Below the pieces are notes generated by a model. It was not told the DNA's origin and made no database searches. It saw only the letters and a list, made by a program, of their open reading frames with translations. A stretch of DNA of 46,728 nt from Alphaproteobacteria bacterium. GTDB taxonomy: Bacteria; Pseudomonadota; Alphaproteobacteria; SMXS01. This document shows, piece by piece, positions 17,117-25,259 of this stretch. A program made the translations under genes and the position numbers. Position 1 is the first letter of the stretch, and each line of letters opens with the position of its first letter. The DNA lies in contig JAURPT010000068.1 of assembly GCA_030836535.1 (NCBI GenBank), forward strand, positions 1-46,728, written 5' to 3'.

Positions 17117-18316
17117 CTACAGGCGCAATACCAGTTTGGCGATAATGTCGCGCTGAATTTCGTCGGACCCACCAAAGATGGAGGCGGCACGACGGTTCAG
17201 ATAGGTGCCTGTGATCGGCGGCGCATAGTCCGGGCCCGGGTACCATTCATTGCTGCCCAGATCCAGATCGATGGGCTTGAACGGCAGAGCGTAATAATCC
17301 AGTGCTTCCATCGCCAGCTCCGACAGGCGCTGGTTGATGGTGGTCCCCACCGCATTCATGACAGATGATTCGGGGCCCGGCGGGTCACCGGCAGACAACT
17401 GAGACTGAATCTGCATTTCCGTCATTTCAGAGGCCAAACCGGCAATTTCCAGCTTGGCAACTTCTGCGGCGAAAGTTTCGTCTTCGATCAGCGGCTTGAG
17501 GTCTTTGACCTGCTGTGAGGCCATGGCCTTCAGCTTGGCGATACCGGCCTTCAGGCCACCGGAGTAACCGCCACCACGCTCGAATTCGAGCAGGAACTTG
17601 GCATAGTCCCAACCTTTGTTTTCTTCACCAACGAGGTTTTCAGCGGGCACCCGCACGTCATCGAAGAACACCTGGTTCACTTCATGGTCAAGGCCCATGG
17701 TAATGATCGGGTCAATCTTGATGCCCGGTGTGTTCATGTCGATCAGGATAAAGGAAATACCCTGCTGCTTGCGGCCTGTGTTGTCGGTGCGCACGAGGCA
17801 GAAGATCCAATCCGCATGGTGGGCATGGGTTGTCCAGATCTTGGTGCCGTTGACGATATATTCGTCACCAACGCGTTCGGCCTTGCACTTCAGCCCCGCC
17901 AGGTCAGAACCTGCGCCTGGTTCGGAATAGCCCTGACACCAGTAATGTTCACCAGACAGGATTTTCGGCAGGAAGTAGTCTTTCTGTGCCTGGGTGCCAA
18001 AGGTGAAGATCACCGGACCCACATAACGGATACCCATGGGGATAATCCCCGGAGCTCCAGCACGGGCGCACTCCTGGTTAAAGATGTAGCGCTGCACCGA
18101 GTTCCAGCCCGGGCCGCCATATTCTTCAGGCCAGAAATAGGCCAACCAACCTTTTTCATTCAGCTTTGCCTGCCACTTGAGGGCAATATCCTTCTCCACA
18201 AAAACCGTGGTGGTTTTGGAAGTCGGGATTTTGATGTCGTCGGTCAGGGCTTCTTCGAGGAAATCACGCACTTCCTGCTGGAATGCCAATTCTTCCGGGC
18301 CGAATGATAGATCCAT
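17117..18316 (-). CDS. Acyl-CoA dehydrogenase family protein
   Basis: FAD-dependent enzymes of this family introduce an alpha,beta double bond into acyl-CoA thioesters. The 399-residue protein has the N-terminal helical domain, the beta-barrel motif QGYSEPGAGSDLA (128-140) with KIWTTHAHHADW, and the C-terminal GGSDEIQRDIIAKLVLR. It resembles the FadE/PimC-like members used on bulky or aromatic acids more than the short-chain enzymes. I start at the ATG at 18316, which has AGAGAG upstream. The Rieske ferredoxin gene lies 82 bases upstream in the same direction. Substrate unknown. Confidence 0.92.
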   Translation of the reverse strand: MDLSFGPEELAFQQEVRDFLEEALTDDIKIPTSKTTTVFVEKDIALKWQAKLNEKGWLAYFWPEEYGGPGWNSVQRYIFNQECARAGAPGIIPMGIRYVGPVIFTFGTQAQKDYFLPKILSGEHYWCQGYSEPGAGSDLAGLKCKAERVGDEYIVNGTKIWTTHAHHADWIFCLVRTDNTGRKQQGISFILIDMNTPGIKIDPIITMGLDHEVNQVFFDDVRVPAENLVGEENKGWDYAKFLLEFERGGGYSGGLKAGIAKLKAMASQQVKDLKPLIEDETFAAEVAKLEIAGLASEMTEMQIQSQLSAGDPPGPESSVMNAVGTTINQRLSELAMEALDYYALPFKPIDLDLGSNEWYPGPDYAPPITGTYLNRRAASIFGGSDEIQRDIIAKLVLRL

Positions 18317-18398
18317 GTCTTTGGCTCTCTGTCTGTGTGGTTGCGGGCTACCCGCGAATATCTTCATTACGAACGCTGTGCTGCGCGGATCATGTTCC

Positions 18399-18761
18399 CT
18401 AGAACATGCCCATGGCGGAGGCAGGCTTCTTCTCGGGCGGGCCTTCGATGAACACTTCTACCATGTCATCAACAACGCGCAGCTCATACACCTTGATGGG
18501 CGCAAAAGCGGGCGGGCCATGGCTGCCGTCGCGCAGGTCAAACCGCGCGCCGTGCAATGGGCACATGATGTGGTTACCACGAATGCGGCCTGTATCCATT
18601 TTCGCATCTGCATGGGAACACAGGTTTTTCATGGCATAAAAGTCGCCCGCCTTGGTCTGGGCGATAATGATGTCGTGCTCTTCCACCATGAACGGGGCGC
18701 ATTTGCCCGGCGCAATATCGGTAGTCTTGGCCACCGGGAAAAACTGGGGTTCAAAGGCCAT
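18399..18761 (-). CDS. Rieske-type [2Fe-2S] ferredoxin
   Basis: The 120-residue soluble protein carries a Rieske cluster motif, CSHADAKM followed by CPLHGARFDL (C-x-H...C-x2-H). It is a small electron carrier of the kind that feeds Rieske oxygenases or, less often, the small subunit of nitrite reductase. Two alpha-only Rieske oxygenases lie 13-16 kb downstream without their own ferredoxin or reductase, so this protein may serve them; that link is inferred. GGAG precedes the ATG. The last 20 residues are a short Pro/Lys tail. Confidence 0.9.
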   Translation of the reverse strand: MAFEPQFFPVAKTTDIAPGKCAPFMVEEHDIIIAQTKAGDFYAMKNLCSHADAKMDTGRIRGNHIMCPLHGARFDLRDGSHGPPAFAPIKVYELRVVDDMVEVFIEGPPEKKPASAMGMF

Positions 18762-18841
18762 TCAAGTCTCCATGCCCTTATGGTCTGTCGAAATTTGCTG
18801 CATGACATAGCACAAGCGACAAAGGTTGCAAATAATCCTGC

Positions 18842-20086
18842 TCAGGTCAGACCGCGTCGCCGCGCAATGATCACAGCACTCAGTGCCATGATGACAGCAA
18901 GAACAACAGCAAAGGTCATGAACCCGATGATCGACCAGGGGGAACTGTGGTCGAAATAACCAATCAGCTGTGCGGCGATGCCAGCGATGATGAACTGTAG
19001 AAACGTCATCATGCCGGAGGCCGTACCCGCCATTTTCGGCGTGATGGAAAGCGCCTGCGCTGTCGATGTTGGCAGCACAAAACCGGCACCCAAGCCGTTG
19101 AAGAACATCGGCCCAAATAGCGCCAGCGGGTGGTCAACACCCAGCCCAACAAGCGCGATAGACGTCAGCACACCGCTGGCCACCAGGCCAACACCTGCCA
19201 GGATCAGCTTATTATTGTCATAAACCTGGGCAATACGGGCGGTAACGTAGGTACTGATCATCATGCCGGTGGCGCCAATACCCAGGTAATAGCCCAGCTC
19301 GTCGCGGCTAATACCCCAGGTGTGTTCCGCCACATGCGGCGCACCAGACATCATGGAAAAGAACGATGTCATCACAAAGGTGCCGATCAGCGAATAGAGC
19401 ACAAAGACCGGCTCACGCAACACGCTGGCATAGGCCTGCAGCAACGCCCACACATTCGGCATCGGGATCGGTTCTTTAAGTGTCTCGGTAAAGCGCATCA
19501 TCATCCAGAACCAGACGACAATACCCAGGGCGGCAGCAATCTCGAAAATGCTACGCCAGCCTAGGAATTCAACCATATTGCCTGCAATAGCAGGCGACAG
19601 CATGGGGGCGATCATCACCGCCATGGTCAGATAGGCCAGCACAGATGTGCCCTTGTCGCGGTCATAGAGGTCGCGCACCACCGCACGGGAAATCACCATG
19701 CCCGTGGCACCGCCAATGCCCTGGATCACCCGCCCCAGGATCACAACAGACGCGCTTTCGCCATACAGACCCATAATGCTGCCCAGCACAAAGACACCCA
19801 TGCCGATAATCAGCATGGAGCGCCTGCCATAACGGTCTGCAAAAGCACCGAAGAACAGCGTTGAGCCCGCAATACCCCAGAGGGTACCGCTGATCAGTAG
19901 CGCTGCCGTGCCCGCATCGATCCCGAACTCAAACTGAATCGGCGTAATAGCCGGGATAATCAGATGCATCGTGAACGGCCCCAGGACCGACATGGCGATG
20001 AGCTGAAAATTGGTTGGCGTGCGCGATTTCAAAGGCTGCTCGTGATCTTTTTTGTTTTTCTTCTTGGTTTTTGCCACAAGGCGCAT
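18842..20086 (-). CDS. MFS transporter, Bcr/CflA-like multidrug efflux family
   Basis: The 414-residue protein has twelve predicted membrane segments. Features include the major-facilitator loop ADRYGRRSMLIIG after the second segment and the VLGRVIQGIGGATGMVISRAVVRD motif (split by a helix turn) typical of drug:proton antiporters of the Bcr/CflA group. The first 25 residues are an unusually lysine-rich cytoplasmic extension. AAGGG is close to the ATG. It reads away from the SDR gene at 20190. It may export pathway intermediates or toxic compounds; uptake cannot be excluded. Confidence 0.9.
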   Translation of the reverse strand: MRLVAKTKKKNKKDHEQPLKSRTPTNFQLIAMSVLGPFTMHLIIPAITPIQFEFGIDAGTAALLISGTLWGIAGSTLFFGAFADRYGRRSMLIIGMGVFVLGSIMGLYGESASVVILGRVIQGIGGATGMVISRAVVRDLYDRDKGTSVLAYLTMAVMIAPMLSPAIAGNMVEFLGWRSIFEIAAALGIVVWFWMMMRFTETLKEPIPMPNVWALLQAYASVLREPVFVLYSLIGTFVMTSFFSMMSGAPHVAEHTWGISRDELGYYLGIGATGMMISTYVTARIAQVYDNNKLILAGVGLVASGVLTSIALVGLGVDHPLALFGPMFFNGLGAGFVLPTSTAQALSITPKMAGTASGMMTFLQFIIAGIAAQLIGYFDHSSPWSIIGFMTFAVVLAVIMALSAVIIARRRGLT

Positions 20087-20149
20087 TCAGCCCTTGCGAA
20101 GGCAGGTGGCTTAGCACACTATCCCGCGGAATCACAGATGAAACATTCA

Positions 20150-20169
20150 CGCCTGCTGAATTGCAGGCG
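20150..20169. promoter_or_regulatory. Inverted repeat upstream of the SDR gene
   Basis: CGCCTGC (20150-20156) and GCAGGCG (20163-20169) form a perfect seven-base inverted repeat with a six-base TGAATT centre. It lies in the divergent gap between the MFS transporter and the SDR, 21 bases before the SDR ATG. It could be an operator for both genes or an RNA hairpin just upstream of the ribosome-binding site AAGGA. Confidence 0.4.
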
Positions 20170-20189
20170 CCGTAAGAAGGAAATCCCCC

Positions 20190-20936
20190 ATGCTTCTTGA
20201 AAACAAAATCGGCATTGTCACCGGTGGTGGCTCTGGCATCGGCGAAGCAACAGCTCTCGCCATGGCGGCAGAAGGCGCAACCGTTGTGATCGGCAACCGC
20301 ACGGTTGAGACCGGCGAGGCTGTCTGTCACAAAATCGAAAGTGCCGGTGGCAAAGCCATCTTCCAGCGCACGGATGTTGCCAGCGCTGCTGACAATGAAG
20401 CACTGGTGGGCCGCGCTGAGCAAGAATATGGCCGCCTGGACCTGGCCTTTTGTAATGCCGGTATCTTCATGGAAGACTCCGTGCCCATCCACGAAATGCC
20501 GGTCGACCAGATTGAGCGCGGCATCAACATCAACCTGACTGGCAATATCTACACCATCAAATATTCGGTGGCGGCCATGCTCCGCGCCGGGGGTGGGTCG
20601 ATCGTGACCAATTCATCCATCTTTGGCCTCAAGGGTATGGTCGGCCTTAGCTGGTACACCGCTGCCAAGCACGGCATCAACGGCATCACCAAGAACACCG
20701 CGCTGGAATATGCCGACCAGAACATCCGCGTAAACGCCATCGCCCCAGGCATGACCAAGACGCCGTCCTTCGACGAATCAACCGGTGGTGACGATGAATT
20801 ATTCGCCGGCGTGGTGCCCATGGGCCGCATTTCCCAGTCGAGCGAAATTGCCGACGCCGTTGTCTACCTGATGTCGGACAAAGCCAGCTATATCACGGGC
20901 GCTGTGCTGTCTGCCGATGGGGGCATGTCTGCCTAA
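20190..20936 (+). CDS. SDR-family NAD(P)-dependent oxidoreductase
   Basis: This 248-residue classical short-chain dehydrogenase interconverts an alcohol and a ketone with NAD(P). The cofactor motif is TGGGSGIG, the NNAG motif reads CNAG, and the active site has Ser in VTNSSIFG and Tyr-x3-Lys in YTAAKHG. The C-terminal SADGG is typical. AAGGA lies nine bases before the ATG. It is a single-gene unit closed by a terminator at 20973. The substrate is unknown; the context suggests an alcohol in the surrounding degradation pathway. Confidence 0.93.
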   Translation: MLLENKIGIVTGGGSGIGEATALAMAAEGATVVIGNRTVETGEAVCHKIESAGGKAIFQRTDVASAADNEALVGRAEQEYGRLDLAFCNAGIFMEDSVPIHEMPVDQIERGININLTGNIYTIKYSVAAMLRAGGGSIVTNSSIFGLKGMVGLSWYTAAKHGINGITKNTALEYADQNIRVNAIAPGMTKTPSFDESTGGDDELFAGVVPMGRISQSSEIADAVVYLMSDKASYITGAVLSADGGMSA

Positions 20937-20972
20937 GCAGGCTCCATCAACACACGTCACACGGACTGATTT

Positions 20973-20996
20973 GCCCTCGCGAAAGCGGGGGCTTTT
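20973..20996 (+). terminator. Terminator after the SDR gene
   Basis: An eight-pair stem GCCCTCGC/GCGGGGGC (one T-G pair) with a stable GAAA tetraloop is followed by TTTT. It lies 36 bases after the SDR stop. Confidence 0.8.
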
Positions 20997-21051
20997 CATA
21001 TCTGCAATTGTTGGGCACACTTCCCCAGTATATTTCCAGGGGGAGGAAGTC

Positions 21052-22260
21052 ATGGCACCCAAACCATTCACCATCGATGTACCGCAAGAGCGGCTGGATT
21101 GGATCAGGCAACGCATCGCCGACTATGAATGGTTTGAAGAGCCGGCAGATTCTGACCGCGACGGCGTGTGGGCCTATGGGGCCAACAAGTCCTTTATGCA
21201 GGACCTCGCCCGCTATTGGCTGGACGAGTATGACTGGCGCAAACAAGAAGCGGCGATGAACCGCTTTGACCACTTTACCGCCCCGTGTGAAGGCCGTGAC
21301 GGCACCATCGACATCCACTTCATTCATGAGCGCGGGTCGAACCCGGATAATCTGCCGGTCATCGTCATGCATGGCTGGCCCGGCTCTTATGTAGAGCATC
21401 TGGAGACCATCGAGCCCATTGCCCACCCGGAGCGCTTTGGCGGCGACGTAGCAGACGGCCGTGATGTCATTGTCCCCTCGCTGGTGGGCTATGGCTGGTC
21501 CGGCAAACCCAAGACGCCGATGGGCCCGCGCGCCATGGGGGCCTATATGAACGACCTAATGGTGAACCAGCTGGGCTACCCGTGCTATGTCGCCCAGGGC
21601 GGCGACTGGGGTGGAATCATGGCCAATTGGATGGGCTTTGATTTCGGTGAAGATAAGGGAGGCCCAATCAAAAGCATCCATGTGAACCTGATTGGTCTGC
21701 GCCCGACCGACGAAAACGGCCAGCTGCCACCAGAGACCGATGAAGAAATCACCCACGCCGCCGAGGCCGCCGACAGGTTCAACGGCGAAAACGGCTATTT
21801 CCTGGTGCATGCCAGCAAGCCACAAAGCCTCGCCATGGGGATGATGGACAGCCCCATGGGCATCGCCGCCTGGATTACCGAGAAGTTCCACACCTGGTCG
21901 GACCGGTCCGGCAGGGGCGAGGTAAGCGGCGTGCTGGAAAACACCTATTCATATGACCAGCTGCTCAACAACATCATGGTCTATATCGCCAGCCGCACGT
22001 TCAATACGTCGACCTGGAATTACTATGGCGCCAGGTTGGAAGGCGGCTTTTTCATGCCGCCGGGCGAAAAAGTCGGCGTGCCTACGGGCGTGGCCAGCTT
22101 CCCCCGCGAAATCGCGCCCGTACCCCCTGCTTCATACGTGAAGAAGGGGTATAATCTGGTGCGCTACACGGAAATGCCTCGCGGCGGGCACTTTGGGGCG
22201 ATGGAACAACCGGAAGACTTCTGCGCCGAGCTCGCCAAGTTTTTGAAGGAGTGGGGGTAG
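21052..22260 (+). CDS. Epoxide hydrolase (EHN-type alpha/beta hydrolase)
   Basis: The 402-residue protein matches microsomal/juvenile-hormone-type epoxide hydrolases, which add water to epoxides. The N-terminal EHN region begins FTIDVPQERLDWIRQRI. The oxyanion motif is HGWPGS (107-112), the nucleophile is Asp185 in GGDWGG, and the catalytic His is His380 in RGGHFGAMEQPE. I start at the ATG at 21052, which has GGGAGGAAG upstream. An upstream extension of the frame runs through the SDR terminator and is not coding. It could process an epoxide formed by the oxygenases encoded nearby; that is inference. Confidence 0.93.
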   Translation: MAPKPFTIDVPQERLDWIRQRIADYEWFEEPADSDRDGVWAYGANKSFMQDLARYWLDEYDWRKQEAAMNRFDHFTAPCEGRDGTIDIHFIHERGSNPDNLPVIVMHGWPGSYVEHLETIEPIAHPERFGGDVADGRDVIVPSLVGYGWSGKPKTPMGPRAMGAYMNDLMVNQLGYPCYVAQGGDWGGIMANWMGFDFGEDKGGPIKSIHVNLIGLRPTDENGQLPPETDEEITHAAEAADRFNGENGYFLVHASKPQSLAMGMMDSPMGIAAWITEKFHTWSDRSGRGEVSGVLENTYSYDQLLNNIMVYIASRTFNTSTWNYYGARLEGGFFMPPGEKVGVPTGVASFPREIAPVPPASYVKKGYNLVRYTEMPRGGHFGAMEQPEDFCAELAKFLKEWG

Positions 22261-22278
22261 GAACCACGCTTCCCGTCA

Positions 22279-22372
22279 TGTCACCCCAGCGCAGGCTGGG
22301 GTCCACCGAAATGCAGACACGGCTAGTCATGTGCTTCCGCCGAAATGGATGCCAGCCTCCGCTGGCATGACA
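22279..22372. repeat. Double-hairpin intergenic repeat, copy 1
   Basis: This 94-base element has ends TGTCA and TGACA in inverted orientation. Next to each end is an eight-pair hairpin: ACCCCAGC-GCAG-GCTGGGGT on the left, followed by TCCA, and ATGCCAGC-CTCC-GCTGGCAT on the right, preceded by TGGA. The same layout recurs at 29324-29457. It lies between the convergent epoxide hydrolase and carbonic anhydrase genes and resembles REP/BIME or MITE-like intergenic repeats. Confidence 0.75.
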
Positions 22373-22386
22373 ACAGAGATTTTGCC

Positions 22387-22911
22387 TCAAATCTCCCGCA
22401 AATTCTCCCGAAACATCCGCCCTTTTTCAACATAGGCGGCGGCGTGGAGCAGCTGCATCTTTTCGTCTTCTTCCCCGCGCTGGCGGATGATTTTGCCGGG
22501 CACACCGAGGACCATGGAATTATCCGGGATTTCCTTGTTCGTGCCCACCAGCGCACCGGCGCCGATGAGGCAATTGCGGCCAATCTTCGCCCCGTCCAAA
22601 ATCGTGGCGCCCATACCGATCAGTGAATTGTCGCCAATCGTACAGCCATGGACGATGGCCTTGTGGCCGATGGTCACATTCTTGCCCACGGTGCAGGGAT
22701 AGACCGGGTCCAGATGCAGCACCGCATTGTCCTGAATATTGGTATTTTCTCCAATGGTCATGGTGTTATCATCGGCCCGCAGCACCGCACCAAACCAGAT
22801 ATTCACATTGTCTTCGAGAATCACATTGCCCATTACATCGGCGCTGGGGGCAATAAAGACGGTGTTTTCGTTATATTGAGGGGTGGCATCGCCAATGGCA
22901 TAGACTGTCAT
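22387..22911 (-). CDS. Gamma-carbonic anhydrase-like protein
   Basis: The 174-residue protein is a left-handed beta-helix of hexapeptide repeats (NVILED, NVNIWF, GAVLRA, NTNIQD, NVTIGH, NSLIGM, NCLIGA) with a C-terminal helix. The three zinc histidines are His66, His83 and His88, with the five-residue spacing of gamma-carbonic anhydrases. The family includes carbonic anhydrases and the PaaY/YrdA proteins, some of which have thioesterase activity in CoA-dependent aromatic degradation. The latter role would fit this neighbourhood, but the sequence does not decide it. It is divergent from the CoA-transferase operon. Confidence 0.92.
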   Translation of the reverse strand: MTVYAIGDATPQYNENTVFIAPSADVMGNVILEDNVNIWFGAVLRADDNTMTIGENTNIQDNAVLHLDPVYPCTVGKNVTIGHKAIVHGCTIGDNSLIGMGATILDGAKIGRNCLIGAGALVGTNKEIPDNSMVLGVPGKIIRQRGEEDEKMQLLHAAAYVEKGRMFRENLREI

Positions 22912-23010
22912 GGTCAGGAACCTTTGAGAGAAGAGTCTTTTGTTGTGGCGCTTATGAAGGACTTTTTGCAGTATGCGCGCAACTTATTTCAGAGAGTCGG
23001 AGAAATGATC

Positions 23011-24216
23011 ATGCCTGGTGTTCTTGACGGTGTCCGTGTGCTGGACTTTGGCCGCTATATTGCAGGCCCCTATTGCACAACCATGCTGGGCTATCTGGGC
23101 GCAGAAGTTATTCGCGTTGAAAAGCGCGCCGGAGGTGAAGACCGCTACGTTTACCCGCTCTATCACAATGAAGATGGCAGCGAAGGCAAAGGCTCGCTGT
23201 TCTATCAGGTCGGTGCCAACAAAAAGAGCGTCACCCTGAACCCGGCCAGCGAAAAGGGCCGCGAGATCGTCAAGAAGCTGGTCGCTACCGCCGATGTGGT
23301 CGTCGCCAACCTGCCCGGGCCAGCCATGAAGCACCTCGAGCTGGACTATGACAGCCTGGTGAAGATCAAGCCCGATATTATCCAGACATCTATCTCCACC
23401 TTTGGTGATGAAGGCCCCTATGCCGAACGCGGCGGGTTCGACGGCATTGGCCAGGTGATGTCAGGCGCGGCCTGGTTCTCTGGTACCGCAGACAGCGGCC
23501 CGGTAAAGGCCAATGCGCCATACATCGACTTTGGCACGGCCATTCTGTCGGCTTATGCGACGCTGGCTGCCATTATGCACCACCGCGCTACCGGCGAAGG
23601 CCAGGCCGTCAATGGGGCACTGTTGAACACCGGCCTGATGATGGCCAATGGCCTGCTGATGGAACAGGCAGTGTTGAACATTAACCGCCAGCCCACGGGC
23701 AACCGGGTGCAGACCTCTGCCCCCAGCGACATTTTCGCCACCAAGGACGGCCATGTGCTGACCCATATTGTTGGTAATGGCCTGTTCAAGCGCTGGGCCA
23801 TTATGGTGGGTGAAGAAGAACAGTGGACGATGGATGAACGCTTCCGGTCCGACCAATCACGCGGCGACCACCGCGACATCGTGTGCGAGCGCATGGCCGA
23901 ATGGTGCCTGGAACGCACGACGGAAGAAGTGCTCGACCTCTGCGCTGAATTCGGCGTACCCGCCGGTCCCGTACTGGCCCCGGCACAGACGCTGGAGCAC
24001 CCGCAGGTGCAGGCCATGGGCGTGATGGAACCGGTCGACATTCCCGGCCAAAGCACCCCTGCCCCGGTGATGGGCGCGCCTTTTGGGCTTTCGAAGACCC
24101 CGGGCACCCTGCGCAGCGTGGCGCCAGACCTGGGTGCTGACACAGACGATATTCTCGGTGAAGTTGGCTATACCGCTGATGACCTCGCCGCCCTGCGCGA
24201 CGAAAAGGTGATTTAA
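23011..24216 (+). CDS. CaiB/BaiF-type (class III) CoA-transferase with Asn in place of the catalytic Asp
   Basis: The 401-residue protein has the family fold: VLDFGRYIAGPYCTTMLGYLGAEVIRVE near the N-terminus (split across two strands), GANKKSVTLN and the C-terminal PAPVMGAPFG. Class III enzymes move CoA between acids through an aspartyl thioester; the Asp lies in a G-x-G-Q-x-V-D-x-x-L-x-D motif. Here the motif reads GEGQAVNGALLNT, with Asn206 (codon AAC) at the catalytic position. The ATG at 23011 has GGAG eight bases upstream; an ATG at 23005 is possible. It opens the six-gene plus-strand operon ending at 29296. Confidence 0.9.
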   Translation: MPGVLDGVRVLDFGRYIAGPYCTTMLGYLGAEVIRVEKRAGGEDRYVYPLYHNEDGSEGKGSLFYQVGANKKSVTLNPASEKGREIVKKLVATADVVVANLPGPAMKHLELDYDSLVKIKPDIIQTSISTFGDEGPYAERGGFDGIGQVMSGAAWFSGTADSGPVKANAPYIDFGTAILSAYATLAAIMHHRATGEGQAVNGALLNTGLMMANGLLMEQAVLNINRQPTGNRVQTSAPSDIFATKDGHVLTHIVGNGLFKRWAIMVGEEEQWTMDERFRSDQSRGDHRDIVCERMAEWCLERTTEEVLDLCAEFGVPAGPVLAPAQTLEHPQVQAMGVMEPVDIPGQSTPAPVMGAPFGLSKTPGTLRSVAPDLGADTDDILGEVGYTADDLAALRDEKVI

Positions 24217-24274
24217 GAGAAAATCCCCGCTAGGATGCCCGCAATGGGACCAACATCTTGGCGGGAGAGCGGGA

Positions 24275-24643
24275 ATGGCTGTCGAATATCTCGACCACAT
24301 CAATATCAACACCAAGAAGCTGGATGAATGCATCAGCTTCTACAGGAATATCATCGGGCTGGAAGACGGCTTCAGGCCGGATATTCCCATACCCGGCGCT
24401 TGGATGTATTGCGAAGGCCGCCCGGTCATGCACATCATGGAAATGGATGGCGGTCGTGAAGGCCCCACCGGCCCTATCGACCATGTGGCGTTCAAATGCA
24501 CCGGGTTGGCAGACTTCAAGCAACGCATCGAAGACGCAGGCCTGAAATGGGAGGTCAACACCATTGCTGAAATGGGTGTAACCCAGCTTTATGTTGACGA
24601 CCCGGACGGCGTGAAAGTCGAACTGAACTTCGAGGAAGTATAA
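24275..24643 (+). CDS. VOC-family (glyoxalase/bleomycin resistance fold) metalloprotein
   Basis: The 122-residue protein consists of two beta-alpha-beta-beta-beta units. The four metal ligands expected in the fold are present: His8 (LDHINI), His53 (VMHIMEM), His70 (IDHVAF) and Glu117 (KVELNF). VOC enzymes include isomerases, epimerases such as methylmalonyl-CoA epimerase, and extradiol dioxygenases; the single-domain size argues against a dioxygenase. Its stop overlaps the next start as TAATG. Function in the operon is unknown. Confidence 0.9.
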   Translation: MAVEYLDHININTKKLDECISFYRNIIGLEDGFRPDIPIPGAWMYCEGRPVMHIMEMDGGREGPTGPIDHVAFKCTGLADFKQRIEDAGLKWEVNTIAEMGVTQLYVDDPDGVKVELNFEEV

Positions 24644-25233
24644 TGCCGCGCGTTGACCCCCTGCCCATGGAAGGATTGGGCGAATTGAAACCCATGCTGG
24701 AGGGCCTGGCGGCCCAGTCCGGCTATGAAATGAACAGCCTGAAGACCCTGGGCCGCAAGCCCGAGATTGTGCAGACACTGATGGCCTTTGCCACCACCGT
24801 CATGGGCCCGGGCGACGTTTCAGCAGAATTGAAGAACATGGTGGCGCAGATTGTCTCCAAATCCGCCGGCTGCGGCTATTGCATGGCCCATACCAGCAAT
24901 GCCGGCCACGGCCCCAATGATGCCGACAAGGATGCCGCCCTCTGGGAATACGAAACGTCTGACCTGTTCAGCGAGGCAGAACGCTCCGCGCTTCGGGTCG
25001 CCCAGGGGGCCGGGCAAAGCCCCAATGCCGTCACCGATGAAGACTTCAACGCCCTGAAGGAGCATTTCAGCGATGACCAGATTATCGAAATTGTCTCGGT
25101 GATCAGCATGTTCGGCTTTTTCAACCGGTTCAACGACACCATGGCGACCGAGCTGGAAAACTCACCCCTGCGCCATGCCCAGGAAACGCTTGGGCCCAAA
25201 GGCTGGGCCGTCGGAAAACATGCGGCTGAATAG
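24643..25233 (+). CDS. AhpD-like / carboxymuconolactone decarboxylase-family protein
   Basis: The 196-residue all-helical protein has the AhpD redox motif Cys77-x-x-Cys80-x-x-His83 (CGYCMAH). AhpD-family members with this motif act as thiol-disulfide or peroxide-reducing proteins; those without it act as decarboxylases. Peroxidase-type redox function is therefore more likely than decarboxylation. The start overlaps the VOC stop, so the two are translationally coupled. It might protect the pathway from peroxide released by uncoupled oxygenases; that is inference. Confidence 0.88.
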   Translation: MPRVDPLPMEGLGELKPMLEGLAAQSGYEMNSLKTLGRKPEIVQTLMAFATTVMGPGDVSAELKNMVAQIVSKSAGCGYCMAHTSNAGHGPNDADKDAALWEYETSDLFSEAERSALRVAQGAGQSPNAVTDEDFNALKEHFSDDQIIEIVSVISMFGFFNRFNDTMATELENSPLRHAQETLGPKGWAVGKHAAE

Positions 25234-25259
25234 CGTACCCCAATAGAAAGACTTACCCC

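Noticed and set aside
20917-21051. N-terminal extension of the epoxide hydrolase frame
   Set aside because: It overlaps the SDR 3' end and its terminator; the ATG at 21052 has a strong ribosome-binding site.
22648-23010. N-terminal extension of the CoA-transferase frame
   Set aside because: It is antisense to the carbonic anhydrase gene, and the family N-terminus begins after the ATG at 23011.
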